Numbered from the stretch's first letter, positions 34,311-43,982 are shown. The stretch: 64,000 nucleotides of DNA from Caballeronia sordidicola (GCF_002220365.1 NZ_MTHB01000110.1:124001-188000), one strand, 5' to 3'. Numbers and translations are program-made. The notes: generated by a model not told the origin, from the sequence alone.

Positions 34311-35344
34311 TTTACTGCCTCGGCAAGGGGCTTTTTCAGGGCGTAGGGAAAGGCGCGTTTCAGTTGCCGCATGATGACCGTGCGGGCAGTGGCCGACTGG
34401 ATCACGCTCACTACCAGCACCACCGCTGCCTTCACGACGAGCGTGGCTTCAGGCGGCACACCGATGGAGTACGTGGTGTAGGTCAGCGTCTGGATGATCA
34501 ATGCACCGAGCACGGTGCCCGCGAGGCTGAACCTTCCGCCGAGCAGCGACGTGCCGCCGAGCGTGACAGCAAGGATCGCATCGAGTTCGAGCAACAATCC
34601 GGCGTTGTTGCCATCAGCGCTGCGCACATTGGAGCTGATCAGAATGCCTGCGATAGCCGCCGTCAGTCCGGAGAAGGTATAGACGCCGAACACGATCGCA
34701 CTGGAGCGCAAGCCGACCAGCTTCGTGGCCACCGGATTGATCCCGATCGCGCGGATGAACATACCGAGTGCGGTGCGATTCATGAGCAGCGCGGTCGCCG
34801 CGATTGCCCCGATCGCGACCCATACCGAACACGGAATGCGCGCCAGATAACCGCCGCCCACGATGAGGTATCCGGGTGCGCCGATCGGAATGATCTGGCC
34901 GCCCGTGAGCAGTTGCGCGACGCCGCGGCCGGCCACCATCAGGATCAGCGTGGCGATGATCGGCTGCATGCCGACGAACGCCACCAGCACGCCATTCCAC
35001 ATGCCGGCGAGCACACCCACTGCGAGTGCTGCGGCGAGTGCTTCACCGACCCGCGAAGGATCGTCGGCCAGGATGCTGGCGGCTGCCGCACCGGCGATTG
35101 CAACGACCGCGCCGACGGAAATATCAATGCCCCGTGTCGCAATCACAAGCGTCATGCCGAGCGAGACGAGCACGAGGGGGGCGGCACGATTAAGGATATC
35201 GACAGGCGCGCCGAACCAGTGGCCGTCGAGCACCGTGATTGCGAGGAAGTGCGCGTTCTGGCTCAGGTCGAGCAGGATCAGCAGCACGAGCGTGAGCACC
35301 GGCCATACGAGCGGATGTTGCAATGCGGCTTTGATCCGGTTCAT
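34307..35344 (-). CDS. ytfT: Sugar ABC transporter permease, YtfT-like
   Basis: The start at MNRIKAALQHP gives 345 residues and an ATGA overlap with the ATPase gene, which is better than the frame opening at 35509. Membrane helices carry ATRGIDISVGAVVAIAGAAAA, NRTALGMFIRAIGINPVATKLVGL and GGTSLLGGRFSLAGTVLGAL. This is the first permease of a YtfQRT-YjfF transporter, pairing with the YjfF-like protein. Four genes from ytfR to yjfF run without gaps, which is typical for the system. Confidence 0.85.
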   Translation of the reverse strand: MNRIKAALQHPLVWPVLTLVLLILLDLSQNAHFLAITVLDGHWFGAPVDILNRAAPLVLVSLGMTLVIATRGIDISVGAVVAIAGAAAASILADDPSRVGEALAAALAVGVLAGMWNGVLVAFVGMQPIIATLILMVAGRGVAQLLTGGQIIPIGAPGYLIVGGGYLARIPCSVWVAIGAIAATALLMNRTALGMFIRAIGINPVATKLVGLRSSAIVFGVYTFSGLTAAIAGILISSNVRSADGNNAGLLLELDAILAVTLGGTSLLGGRFSLAGTVLGALIIQTLTYTTYSIGVPPEATLVVKAAVVLVVSVIQSATARTVIMRQLKRAFPYALKKPLAEAVK

Positions 35345-36855
35345 CGGCTGCCTCCCGCAATGAGTCGATACACCTGATCTTCCGATGCCGCGTGCCCCTC
35401 GACCTCCGCCACCTTGCGCCGGTCGCGTAACACTGCAATCCGATGGCTTACGCGCACGACCTCGCTCACCTCGGAAGAGATGAAGACAATGGCGAGCCCT
35501 TTCGCACACAGCGCCAGCACACGATCCATGATTTCGAATTTGGCCGCGACGTCGATGCCGCGCGTGGGTTCATCGAGGATCAGCATCTTGGGTTCTGTCG
35601 CAAGCCAGCGCGCGAGCAGGACCTTCTGCTGGTTGCCGCCCGACAAAAGTCCGATCGGCTGTTCAGCGTCGGGTGCCTTGATGTCCAGGCGCTTGATATA
35701 GTCGTCCGCTATCTGGCGCTGTTTCGCCTTGCGTATGACGCGCCACCAGCCGCGTTGCACTTGCAGCGCGAGAATGATGTTCTCTCGTATGGAAAGATCC
35801 GCGACGATACCTTCCTTCTTCCGGTCCTCCGGGCAATACCCTATGCCGCGACGCACTGCATCGCGAGGAGAACGAAGCTTTACCGGCTTGCCGTCGATAG
35901 ACATGGCGCCCGCGTCCGCCCGCTCCGCGCCGAACAGGAGGCGGGCGGTTTCGGTGCGGCCGGAACCGAGCAGGCCAGCGAGTCCGAGGATTTGCCCGGG
36001 CTGTACATCGATATCAACAGGATTCATCACACCGCGCCGGCCGCTGCCGCGCATTTCGAAGAACGGCGGGACAGCAGCCTTATGCGCGGGCGGCTCGTCG
36101 GCGGCGCGTTTCAGCCGCTCGGTCATCCGTTCATGGCCCACCATCTTCGAAACGAGCAGTTCCACCGGTAAATCGCGGGCGAGATATTGGCCTTCACGTT
36201 CACCGTTGCGCATGACCGTGATGCGATCCGATATCGCGTAGGTCTGCTCGAGAAAGTGAGTGACGAACAGGATCGCCATGCCCGATTGCTTGAGCGTGCG
36301 CAGCACGTCGAAGAGCCGCGCGACTTCGCCGTCGTCCAGGCTCGAGGTCGGTTCATCGAGGATCAGCACACGCGCATCCACCGAGACCGCGCGCGCGATT
36401 GCGACCATTTGCTGCACGGCGATCGGATAGGTATCGAGTGATTTGGTCACATCGAGGAAAACGTTCAGGTCGGCGAGCGCCGCTTCCGCCCGCGCATGAA
36501 TGGTCTTCCAGTCGATAGCACCATGCCGTTTCGGCTGCCGCCCCGCGAACACGTTTTCCGCGACGGACAGATTCGGGCACAGGTTCACTTCCTGATAAAG
36601 CGTCCTGATTCCGGCTGCTTCCGCGTGGAGCGGGGTCGCGAAATTAACGACGTCGCCGCCCAGCCGTATCTCGCCTGCATCGTGGGTATGGACGCCGGTG
36701 AGTACGTTGATGAGGGTCGATTTGCCAGCGCCGTTCTGGCCCATCAGCGTATGGATTTCCCCGGGAAACAAACTGAAGTCCACGTTCTGCAACGCCTTGA
36801 CGCCCGGGAACGACTTGGAGATGCCGATGGTTTCAAGAATGGGCGAGCCGGTCAT
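35341..36855 (-). CDS. ytfR: Sugar ABC transporter ATP-binding protein, YtfR-like
   Basis: 504 residues with two ABC domains in tandem, as in all monosaccharide ATPases. The first has GQNGAGKST and a Walker B LILDEPTSSLD. The second has a degenerate Walker A (GLLGSGRTE), [15 protein letters not shown] and [12 protein letters not shown]. It drives import of the sugar bound by the YtfQ-like protein, in the cytosol, with the two permeases. It is separated from the ytfQ gene by 125 bases holding a long hairpin that should reduce its expression relative to the binding protein. Confidence 0.9.
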   Translation of the reverse strand: MTGSPILETIGISKSFPGVKALQNVDFSLFPGEIHTLMGQNGAGKSTLINVLTGVHTHDAGEIRLGGDVVNFATPLHAEAAGIRTLYQEVNLCPNLSVAENVFAGRQPKRHGAIDWKTIHARAEAALADLNVFLDVTKSLDTYPIAVQQMVAIARAVSVDARVLILDEPTSSLDDGEVARLFDVLRTLKQSGMAILFVTHFLEQTYAISDRITVMRNGEREGQYLARDLPVELLVSKMVGHERMTERLKRAADEPPAHKAAVPPFFEMRGSGRRGVMNPVDIDVQPGQILGLAGLLGSGRTETARLLFGAERADAGAMSIDGKPVKLRSPRDAVRRGIGYCPEDRKKEGIVADLSIRENIILALQVQRGWWRVIRKAKQRQIADDYIKRLDIKAPDAEQPIGLLSGGNQQKVLLARWLATEPKMLILDEPTRGIDVAAKFEIMDRVLALCAKGLAIVFISSEVSEVVRVSHRIAVLRDRRKVAEVEGHAASEDQVYRLIAGGSR

Positions 36856-36890
36856 GAACGAAGGCCGAAAAGGGAGGTTGAAAGTTCACC

Positions 36891-36934
36891 GCGAGTCCGC
36901 CGTTGCAGTGGTCATTGCTTTTTGGCGGACTCGC
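36891..36934 (-). terminator. Hairpin between ytfQ and ytfR (attenuation or mRNA stabiliser)
   Basis: A perfect 11-base stem, GCGAGTCCGCC/GGCGGACTCGC, with a 22-base loop. Hairpins after binding-protein genes commonly protect the 5' cistron, so this may raise YtfQ over YtfR. Confidence 0.6.
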
Positions 36935-36980
36935 GCTTGCCACGGGTTCTCTCCGCGACCGCGATGGCTTGGTCGATGGC

Positions 36981-37949
36981 TCAGTACTTACGCTGCGGCA
37001 GCACTTGCGCTGCAACGCTCATCGGGAAAATGGTTTCTTCGGTCACGATGCGCTTGGGCAAGGTTTTGCCCGCCTTCACCTCTTTCACCGCCGTCATGAG
37101 TTGCGGTCCGAGCAGCGGACTGCATTCCACGTCGACATTGATCTTGCCCGCGACCATCGCTTCGAAGCCGCCCTTGGTGGCGTCGAACGAAACCACGGTC
37201 ACGTCCTTGCCGGGTTTCACGCCGGCTTCTTCCATCGCCTGGATTGCCCCGAGCGCCATGTCGTCGTTATGGGCGTAGACCACGTTGATCTGCTTGCCGT
37301 AGGTCTTGATGAAGGCTTCCATGACCTGCTTGCCACCGGCGAGCGTGAAGTCGCCGCTTTGCGAAGCGATCACCTTGAACTTCGGATCGTTCTTGATCAC
37401 TTCCAGCAGTCCGGCGCGACGATCGTTGGCGGGCGCTGAACCGACCGTGCCCTGCAACTCGGCAATGTTGATCGGACCGGCGTCGTTCTTGTAGTGGTCT
37501 TCGAGCCATTTGCCCGCGCGGTGGCCTTCTTCGAGGAAGTCCGAACCGATCATGGTCACGTACAGCGAGGTATCTTTAACGTCGATATTGCGGTCGGTGA
37601 GAATCACCGGAATCTTGGCGTTCTTAGCTTCGATCAGTACCGGTTCCCAGCCGGATTCGACGACCGGGGAGAACGCGATCACATCGACTTTCTGCGCAAT
37701 ATACGAGCGGATCGCCTTGATCTGGTTTTCCTGCTTTTGCTGGGCGTCGGAGAATTTCAGATTGATGCCGGCGTCTTTAGCCGCGCTTTTGACAGAAACG
37801 GTATTGGCCGTGCGCCAAGCGCTTTCCGCGCCGACCTGTGAGAAACCCAGGGTGATCTTGCTGTCATCTGCGTGGGCGCTCAGGCTTGCGCCCAGCAATA
37901 GCGCAGAACCAAGCAGCGCACCGATGGCTGCGCGTCGAGCATGTCTCAT
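36981..37949 (-). CDS. ytfQ: Periplasmic sugar-binding protein, YtfQ-like
   Basis: 322 residues with a signal peptide ending near LSAHAD. The mature protein starts ITLGFSQVGAESAWRTANT, typical of YtfQ, and has the ribose-type fold with VIAFSPVVESGWEPVL, ITDRN-like VILTDRNIDV, TVGSAPANDRRAGL and VYAHNDDMALGAIQ. E. coli YtfQ binds galactofuranose. Related proteins in pentose operons take L-arabinose. The neighbouring dehydrogenase and dehydratase support galactose or arabinose uptake for oxidative breakdown. It is the first gene of the operon, and the ATACC palindrome lies about 140 bases upstream. Confidence 0.9.
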   Translation of the reverse strand: MRHARRAAIGALLGSALLLGASLSAHADDSKITLGFSQVGAESAWRTANTVSVKSAAKDAGINLKFSDAQQKQENQIKAIRSYIAQKVDVIAFSPVVESGWEPVLIEAKNAKIPVILTDRNIDVKDTSLYVTMIGSDFLEEGHRAGKWLEDHYKNDAGPINIAELQGTVGSAPANDRRAGLLEVIKNDPKFKVIASQSGDFTLAGGKQVMEAFIKTYGKQINVVYAHNDDMALGAIQAMEEAGVKPGKDVTVVSFDATKGGFEAMVAGKINVDVECSPLLGPQLMTAVKEVKAGKTLPKRIVTEETIFPMSVAAQVLPQRKY

Positions 37950-38087
37950 GTTTGTCTCCGATTGTTGTGTTTGTGTTCGGTACTGCCGTGCTTATCTGTT
38001 TTCGCGCGGTCGGGTGATTCAGGACGTACCGAAATGAAGCGTAACGCCGGGGTTCATGGCGGTCCAATCAGTTATTTCGTGTTTGTG

Positions 38088-38103
38088 ATACCAGAATTGG
38101 TAT
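38088..38103. promoter_or_regulatory. Operator-like palindrome before ytfQ
   Basis: ATACC-AGAATT-GGTAT is an inverted repeat about 140 bases before the ytfQ start. The same element (ATACC-N6-GGTAT) is found before chvE. The divergent lipoprotein gene starts 255 bases to the right. No good -10 box was seen, which fits an activator-dependent promoter. The remaining 37.95-38.36 kb gap holds no gene. Confidence 0.55.
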
Positions 38104-38357
38104 GACGGAGGGGAATGATCGGCTCACTCGGGAAAGACCGTTCCGAGCAATTCCCTGGACGTCCAACTTGAATGAATCAGGCAGCACGAGCGGTGCATTC
38201 GTGAATGCCGTACGTCGCTCTCGGTCATCGTGAACCGCCAAAGAACGTGATCTGAAACCGCTGAACGAACTACAAAAATTCGTCCGCCAGATCTCAAGAT
38301 TTCCAATCCTATGACGATATATAAGCAGCCAATTACACAATTAATTTTGAGGAATTT

Positions 38358-38981
38358 ATGCTTCGTATCGTTATAGGCCTGCTGCTTGCCGGACTGCTTG
38401 CCGGATGCAACACAACTCTGCATGTCGAAAAGCCGGACTCCGCATCGGGCCTTTATGCAACGCATACGGTTCTCAAACCCACCGATGTCCGCGTCGCTGA
38501 AAAATTTGACCCCGCTTACACACAAATGATTTACCTGAAGGTCGACGCCGAACACCCGAACCCGCGCTTTGTGGATTTCTTTGTATCGGCTTTCAAGGAA
38601 ATGCACACCTTCAAGCGGGTCGTGACAAAGGATGATTTGCAGGAAATGGTCATTGAACGCAATCTGGGTAGCAAGGTTCCGAGCGTGTCGGATCTTGTTG
38701 GACTCAATAACCTGAGTAAAGAAATCGGGCCATTCCTGATCGTTGAGTCCAATGCAGTGTTCAAGGGGGCTTACACTTTCGAGGGAACGCTAAAAGCCAT
38801 TGATGCCAGCACCGGAAAGACGGTTCTGCTGATCGACATGAACGCATTCAACATGGCAGGCCTGGACGATCCGCTGTTTCACCCGATGCTCAATGGATTT
38901 ATCAACTGGACACGCAATCAGCCGGTGGCGCCGCAACAGCCGGCGACCGCGCAACAGACCAATCCTGCGAAGCAGCTCTGA
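38358..38981 (+). CDS. Putative lipoprotein
   Basis: 207 residues behind GAGGAATTT. The signal peptide ends in the lipobox LLAGC (Cys17 is the likely lipidated residue). The mature part contains VVTKDDLQEMVIERNLGSKVPSVSDLVGLNNLSKEIGPFL (positions about 90-130) and resembles small lipoproteins with a mixed alpha/beta domain, but I do not recognise the family. The C-terminus is Gln/Pro/Ala-rich. Base composition looks lower in GC than the neighbours. It is monocistronic, ending in a convergent terminator shared with the next gene. Confidence 0.75.
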   Translation: MLRIVIGLLLAGLLAGCNTTLHVEKPDSASGLYATHTVLKPTDVRVAEKFDPAYTQMIYLKVDAEHPNPRFVDFFVSAFKEMHTFKRVVTKDDLQEMVIERNLGSKVPSVSDLVGLNNLSKEIGPFLIVESNAVFKGAYTFEGTLKAIDASTGKTVLLIDMNAFNMAGLDDPLFHPMLNGFINWTRNQPVAPQQPATAQQTNPAKQL

Positions 38982-38990
38982 CCGGGAGTA

Positions 38991-39020
38991 AGCCACGGCT
39001 AGCTCACGCGTGCCGTGGCT
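38991..39020. terminator. Bidirectional hairpin between two lipoprotein genes
   Basis: AGCCACGGC/GCCGTGGCT forms the inner stem, and flanking AGTAAGCC and GGCTTACT can pair as an outer stem. It lies between convergent genes ending at 38981 and 39030. Confidence 0.6.
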
Positions 39021-39029
39021 CAAACCGGC

Positions 39030-39932
39030 TTACTGCTTCGCCAACTGACCGGAGGCGATCACCGAGTTGTCGGCTGCCTTGACGTGATAGACGATCGTCC
39101 GCTCGTATAGCGTCGTGCTGCCGGAAACGGGCAGGAAGGTGATCGCTGCGTTACCCGTGTAGGTCACCCCTGAACGCAACGTGCAGGAGGTCGTCGTGCC
39201 GCTCACGGTCATCGTGTAAAGGTTCTTGCTCGAGCCCGGCGTGGTCAGCGCCAGCGTGCCCGCGACACCGCAGCCGAGAAACGAGCCCGTGAAGCCGCCC
39301 GCATTGTCGACCGTCATGGTTGTCACGCTTTGTGTCCACGTACCCGCAACGCTCGATTGGTCGACCGCGAGTGCATTGGCCGGGTCGTAGTTCAAGGACA
39401 GGTTCACCGTGCTGTTATTCGCCACGTAGCTGCCAGTCAAGGTCTGGTTCGCTGTGAACGTTCCGCTTCCCAAGCTAGCCGGATAGCGAAAATTGCTCAA
39501 GGTCTCAAAGCCGCTTGTCAAGGTCCAGTTCGGCGCAGCGGTCGTCACCGTTCCGAAGAACATGGAGGTAACGAGAGAGAACAAAGCGTTCGTGTAAGAG
39601 ATGTTGTTCGACGGGTCGATTAGGGCCGTCACCCGGGACGTGGACGATTGTTGCGTCCAGATACCTTCGAAACCATTGCCCGTGGCAGCAGTCGAGCCAG
39701 CCTGCGGGGCGCTCAGGCTGGGAAGTGCCTCGCCCGTCACGGCCGGTATTGATGCGCCACCCGGTGCCGATGCGGCCACTGGCGCCGACGCGACTGCAGG
39801 TGCGCTGGCTGAAGAGGCTGGTGCCGCCGCTTGTGCGTTCGACGTGCTGCCTCCTCCGCCTCCACCGCACGCGGCGAGCGCAAATGAACCCAACATGGAA
39901 ATGATCAAAGGTAATCTTGTTTGCATGTGCAT
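39030..39932 (-). CDS. Putative surface lipoprotein with Gly-rich spacer
   Basis: The likely start is MHMQTRLPLI (39932) or the Met two residues on. A clear RBS is lacking, so this choice is uncertain. A signal peptide leads to the lipobox LAACGGGGGG, then an Ala/Ser/Pro-rich linker (about residues 25-80) and a beta-rich domain with GNGFEGIWTQ, GTFTANQTLTGSY and FTGSFLGCGVAGTLAL. The Cys-poly-Gly start is frequent in Burkholderia outer-membrane lipoproteins. Family and function are unknown to me. The C-terminal domain with two cysteines may be a small barrel that binds a ligand. Confidence 0.7.
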   Translation of the reverse strand: MHMQTRLPLIISMLGSFALAACGGGGGGSTSNAQAAAPASSASAPAVASAPVAASAPGGASIPAVTGEALPSLSAPQAGSTAATGNGFEGIWTQQSSTSRVTALIDPSNNISYTNALFSLVTSMFFGTVTTAAPNWTLTSGFETLSNFRYPASLGSGTFTANQTLTGSYVANNSTVNLSLNYDPANALAVDQSSVAGTWTQSVTTMTVDNAGGFTGSFLGCGVAGTLALTTPGSSKNLYTMTVSGTTTSCTLRSGVTYTGNAAITFLPVSGSTTLYERTIVYHVKAADNSVIASGQLAKQ

Positions 39933-40378
39933 TATATTTTTTTGAATGCGGACTCTCGATTCCGCATTGGTTGATTGGGTTTGGATACTCCGTGCGCGCA
40001 ATGGCGCCATCATGTAAACGGCTGTAAGACAAAAATCTTTAGGTGCTTACTAAAGAAATTCTCTTCACGGCCGTGGGGTAATGCGGGAATGGCAAACGTT
40101 TGGAGAAAGGGAAGCATTGCAGCCATTAGCTGCTTTCAAGCCAGCTGATCCGCGGTTGATTGCACGAGTGCGATCAACTCAAAAGACAAATAGGGTGATC
40201 CGCTGTCGACTGGTTGGAGTCTCGCGAGTCCGGCACTCCAGATTCAAGACCAGCTGCTGGAGCGCAGTGCGGTTTATATCGTACTGGTCGTTGAATTGAC
40301 TTTCCGAAAGATCAGCGGGTGCCAAGCGACTGCTAATTGGGAAAAGGATTGGCAGGGTGCAAATAGCCAATACGAGTC
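39933..40378. other. Intergenic region, no gene seen
   Basis: 446 bases lie between the lipoprotein start and the FUSC stop on the same strand. The AT-rich part near 39935-40060 should hold the lipoprotein promoter. Small open frames here show no recognisable features. Confidence 0.4.
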
Positions 40379-41545
40379 TCAACGGTTTGCATCGTTCAGA
40401 GACGGCGGTAAATGCAGCCTGCTAGTCACGAGGATCACCGCTGCCAGCACGACGATTCCAGTGAGAATGCCCGATAGCCGCATTAGCGCGGGTATTGGAT
40501 CGGCCGACCAATGGTGGTCTTGCACAAATACCATGATGAACGCGATAGTGAATTGCCGGCCGACATAGCTTGCTCCTTCTCGCCCCGTCTGCACGTGACA
40601 TCCTGTCCACACGCCGACGGACAGCGCGAGCATGCACAGAATTGCCTGCCCCCGCATCAGGGGCAGTAGCGCCACACCCAGCGCGCCGGCCAGCAAGCAG
40701 CCGGCCACGCGGTGCACCATCTTTTCGATGACTGGCTGCTGCGCGCCGCCTGCCGGCAAGCTTGCCGGGAGTATCAGCACCGCAATCGCCGTGACCATCG
40801 CTTGCGCGAAACCAGGCAGATGCAAAACATAGGTAAGGGCGCCAAGGATTGCGATTGCCAGTGCGCCCTGCAAGCACAGCAGCCTGCGAGTCGGGAGCAA
40901 AGATTCCAGCGATGGCGACAGAGTTGAAGCAGAAGGCGCCTCGGATTCGGCGGCCGTTGCGAACACCGATGGCGGCCGGGTCTTCCCATACCACTTCGGT
41001 CCGAAGTGAAATACGCTCGCCACCAGCAGGCAAGCGAGCGTTCCAACCATGACCTCGGCGACTCGCAGCGCTGCAAACAATGCCGTCGATCGGACTGATA
41101 GGAGCCCATGCGCTTCGTAAGTCACCATCAATGCGGTCACTCCACCCAGAACCCAGGCGTAGGCTGACCTGGTCCCGTTGGCGTAGAACACCGCAACGCC
41201 GCCGATCGCTCCCAATGCGGGCACAAACAGCCACGGCCGGTCGCCGATCCAGGGCCCCACCAGGGTTCCAAGCGCGGCACCGATCAGCGTGCCCATCATG
41301 CGATGGACGGCGCGCTGCACGGAGCCGGCGAAACTCGTTTGCATGACCGCGAAACCGCTGATTGCTGCCCACCACGTGTCCGAAAGATGCAACGCGTTTG
41401 CGAGCGCGACCGACAGGGCGACCGAGAGCATCGCTTGCGTCCCGAACATCGCGCGTTCCCTTGACGGCTTCCAGGCCAGCAATTCACGTCCGAGCGACGA
41501 CACAGCCGCCCGGCAGGTCTGGACAAGCGTGCCGACGAGCGTCAT
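40379..41545 (-). CDS. FUSC-family membrane protein
   Basis: 388 residues with two blocks of about five membrane helices, joined by a loop near 180-215. FUSC signatures are DTWWAAISGFAVMQTSFAGSVQRAVHRMMGTLIGAALG (split over residues 55-95) and the second copy LPAGGAQQPVIEKMVHRVAGCLLAGALG. Proteins of this family (YccS/AaeB-like) are linked to export of aromatic acids or fusaric acid. It lies 98 bases downstream of the L-fuconate dehydratase gene on the same strand, so it could be the last cistron of that operon. It is shorter than AaeB (about 650 residues) because the large soluble part is missing. Confidence 0.8.
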   Translation of the reverse strand: MTLVGTLVQTCRAAVSSLGRELLAWKPSRERAMFGTQAMLSVALSVALANALHLSDTWWAAISGFAVMQTSFAGSVQRAVHRMMGTLIGAALGTLVGPWIGDRPWLFVPALGAIGGVAVFYANGTRSAYAWVLGGVTALMVTYEAHGLLSVRSTALFAALRVAEVMVGTLACLLVASVFHFGPKWYGKTRPPSVFATAAESEAPSASTLSPSLESLLPTRRLLCLQGALAIAILGALTYVLHLPGFAQAMVTAIAVLILPASLPAGGAQQPVIEKMVHRVAGCLLAGALGVALLPLMRGQAILCMLALSVGVWTGCHVQTGREGASYVGRQFTIAFIMVFVQDHHWSADPIPALMRLSGILTGIVVLAAVILVTSRLHLPPSLNDANR

Positions 41546-41643
41546 TCACGCCTCCGCGATTGCGTACGTGGAAGGCGGGGATCATCGTCCAGCGAATCCC
41601 GCAGGATCTGAATTGGCGCTAGCTGCCGCTGCATCGTACCGGC

Positions 41644-42942
41644 TCAGGCCCGCCAGGCCGGACCCCCGGGAAAGTCATGTTGATCGAGCGATGCCGCGTG
41701 CATTTCGATGCTGTAGCCGGGACGTTGCGGCGGCATGTAGCGGCCGTTGCGGATCACGACAGGATCGATGAAATGCTCATGCAGATGATCCACGTACTCG
41801 AGCACCCGGTTTTCCAGCGACGCCGACACGCAGATATAGTCGAACAGCGAAATGTGCTGGACGTACTCGCATAAACCCACACCGCCCGCGTGCGGACACA
41901 CTGGCACGCCGAATTTGGCCGCCATCAGCAGGACCACGATCACCTCGTTCAGACCGCCCAGGCGGCAACTATCGACCTGACAGAAGTCGATTGCCTGCGC
42001 CTGCAGCAACTGCTTGAACATCACCCGGTTATGGCAGTGCTCGCCTGTCGCCACGCCAATTGGCCGAATCCGTTGGCGGATGGCCGCGTGGCCGAGGATG
42101 TCGTCGGGGCTCGTAGGTTCTTCGATCCACCATGGATCGAATTGCGCCAGGCGCCGCATGTTCGAGACCGCTTCATCGACATCCCATACCTGGTTCGCGT
42201 CCATCATCAGCTTGCGGTTTTCGCCGATTTCTTCGCGCAGGATGCGGGCCCGGCGCATATCTTCTTCGAGATTGCCGCCCACCTTCTGCTTGAAGTGCGT
42301 CCAGCCCTGCGCGACGCCCTCACGGGCGAGCCGGCGGATCTTGTCGTCGTCGTAGCCGAGCCAGCCGGCCGACGTCGTGTAGGCCGGATACCCGTGCGCC
42401 AGCATCTCCTTCACGCGCTCACCCCTCGTCTTTGCATGGCGGTGCAAAATGGCGATGGCTTCGTTCGGCGTGATCGCATCGGTCACGTAACGGAAGTCGA
42501 GGCAACGCACCAGCGCTTCGGGGCTCATGTCGACGAGCAGCTTCCACACCGGCTTGCCTTCCGATTTGGCCCACAGGTCCCAGGCCGCATTCACGACCGC
42601 CGCCGTCGCCAGATGAATCGCCCCCTTGTCTGGACCGATCCAGCGCAACTGGCTGTCTGAGGTCAGCGCGCGCCAGAAAGCGCCCATGTCCGCTGCAATG
42701 TCCTCGAGCGTTTTACCGACGACCAGCGGGGCAAGCGCGTGTACCGCACTCACGCAGATCTCGTTGCCGCGCCCGATGGTGAAGGTGAGGCCATGGCCCG
42801 TGAGTGTTTCAGGCGAATCTGTTTCGAGCGTCACGTAGGTGGCGGAGTAATCCGGCGCGGCGTTCATCGCGTCGGAGCCGTCGAGCGAGCGCGAGGTCGG
42901 AAACCGGATGTCCCGGACGGACAGCTTGGTGATCGTGGGCAT
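41644..42942 (-). CDS. L-fuconate dehydratase (enolase superfamily)
   Basis: The start at MPTITKLSVRDIRFPTS, behind AGGAG, gives 432 residues, normal for L-fuconate dehydratases. The enolase-type barrel shows FKQKVGG with the KxK base pair, LMMDANQVWDV, WIEEPTSPDD, GVATGEHCHNR and CPHAGGVGLCEYVQH, which supply the metal-binding Asp/Glu/Glu and the second base (His). The enzyme turns L-fuconate into 2-keto-3-deoxy-L-fuconate in the cytosol. A sugar-binding protein, permease and ATPase lie upstream on the same strand, so the operon likely serves L-fucose. L-fucose dehydrogenase and the later enzymes are not in the window. Confidence 0.88.
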   Translation of the reverse strand: MPTITKLSVRDIRFPTSRSLDGSDAMNAAPDYSATYVTLETDSPETLTGHGLTFTIGRGNEICVSAVHALAPLVVGKTLEDIAADMGAFWRALTSDSQLRWIGPDKGAIHLATAAVVNAAWDLWAKSEGKPVWKLLVDMSPEALVRCLDFRYVTDAITPNEAIAILHRHAKTRGERVKEMLAHGYPAYTTSAGWLGYDDDKIRRLAREGVAQGWTHFKQKVGGNLEEDMRRARILREEIGENRKLMMDANQVWDVDEAVSNMRRLAQFDPWWIEEPTSPDDILGHAAIRQRIRPIGVATGEHCHNRVMFKQLLQAQAIDFCQVDSCRLGGLNEVIVVLLMAAKFGVPVCPHAGGVGLCEYVQHISLFDYICVSASLENRVLEYVDHLHEHFIDPVVIRNGRYMPPQRPGYSIEMHAASLDQHDFPGGPAWRA

Positions 42943-42992
42943 CTGAACATGCTCCTCTTCGACAGCTATCGACTTGTACCTATGAACAACAC

Positions 42993-43022
42993 GGGTCGTG
43001 GCGTCGAAAGAAGCCACGACCC
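42993..43022 (-). terminator. Hairpin between the fucose-type binding protein and dehydratase genes
   Basis: A perfect 10-base stem, GGGTCGTGGC/GCCACGACCC, with a 10-base loop and no T-run. It probably protects the upstream mRNA or lowers dehydratase expression, like the hairpins in the ytf and chv operons. Confidence 0.55.
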
Positions 43023-43040
43023 TGCCTTTGACGGCGACGC

Positions 43041-43982
43041 TCAATCGTAGAGCACGGCGGCGATCTTGGGATCGTTAATGTTGCTCTTGTCGTACCAGTA
43101 GAAGCCCGTGTCGACTTTCTTGGGCAGCGTTTCGCCCTTTAGTGCCTTCACCGCAGAGTCGACGACGCATTTGCCGATACCGATCGGGTTCTGCGTAATG
43201 GCGCCGAACATCAGGCCCGAATTGATGTCGTCCTTCTGCTCCTTGCCGGAGTCATAGCCAATCAGGACGAGCTTTTTGCCTGATTCCTTGACGCCGATCG
43301 CGGCACCTTCCGCCGAGCCTTCATTCGAGCCGAAAATGCCCTTGAGATTGGGATTGGCCTGGATCATCGTCTTGGCAATTTCCGCTGACTTCAGATGGTC
43401 GCCGCCGCCATACTGGACTGACACGATCTTGATGTTCGGATGTTTCGCCTTCATCTCGTTCAGGAAGCCGTCTCGGCGATCAACACCGGTACGGCTGGTC
43501 TGGTCGTGCACGATCAGGCCGACCTCACCGGAATTGCCGATCGCCTCGGCCATCTTGTCGGCGGCGAGTGAGGCGGCGGCCAGGTTGTCCGTCGCGCAGG
43601 TTGTGAGCGCAATGTCGCTGTCGACGCCGGAGTCGAAGGCGATGACCGGTATTTTGGCGGCCTGCGCCCGCTTCAAGAGCGGAATGGCTGCTTTGCTGTC
43701 GAGCGCGGCAATGCCGATCGCCTGTGGCTTCTTCGCGAGCGCGGCCGAGAGCATGTCGATCTGCTTGTCGACCATGGCCTCGGTTTCCGGACCCTCGAAG
43801 GAGATCCTGACGTTCTGCGCCTTCGCCGACTGTTCCGCGCCGGCTTTGACGGCCTGCCAGAACTGGTGCTGGAAGCCTTTCGAAATAAGCGGGATGTAGG
43901 GTTCGTCCGCGCGCACAAGACTGGTCCCGCCAATGAGCGCGCCAACGCCGACTACGACACCGATGAGTCTTCTTTTCAACAT
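43041..43982 (-). CDS. Periplasmic sugar-binding protein (L-fucose-type importer)
   Basis: 313 residues with a signal peptide ending near SLVRAD. The mature domain is of the ribose/RbsB type: YIPLISKGFQHQFWQAVKAGAEQSA split over 29-55, QAIGIAALDSKAAIPLL, PVIAFDSGVDSDIALTTCATDN and SNEGSAEGAAIGV. It delivers sugar to the permease and ATPase encoded upstream. The ligand is inferred as L-fucose, or a related 6-deoxysugar, from the dehydratase 98 bases downstream. Confidence 0.87.
   Translation of the reverse strand: MLKRRLIGVVVGVGALIGGTSLVRADEPYIPLISKGFQHQFWQAVKAGAEQSAKAQNVRISFEGPETEAMVDKQIDMLSAALAKKPQAIGIAALDSKAAIPLLKRAQAAKIPVIAFDSGVDSDIALTTCATDNLAAASLAADKMAEAIGNSGEVGLIVHDQTSRTGVDRRDGFLNEMKAKHPNIKIVSVQYGGGDHLKSAEIAKTMIQANPNLKGIFGSNEGSAEGAAIGVKESGKKLVLIGYDSGKEQKDDINSGLMFGAITQNPIGIGKCVVDSAVKALKGETLPKKVDTGFYWYDKSNINDPKIAAVLYD

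Noticed and set aside
34364..35377. 337-residue frame opposite the YtfT-like permease
   Set aside because: Highly charged sequence without motifs, antisense to a conserved permease.
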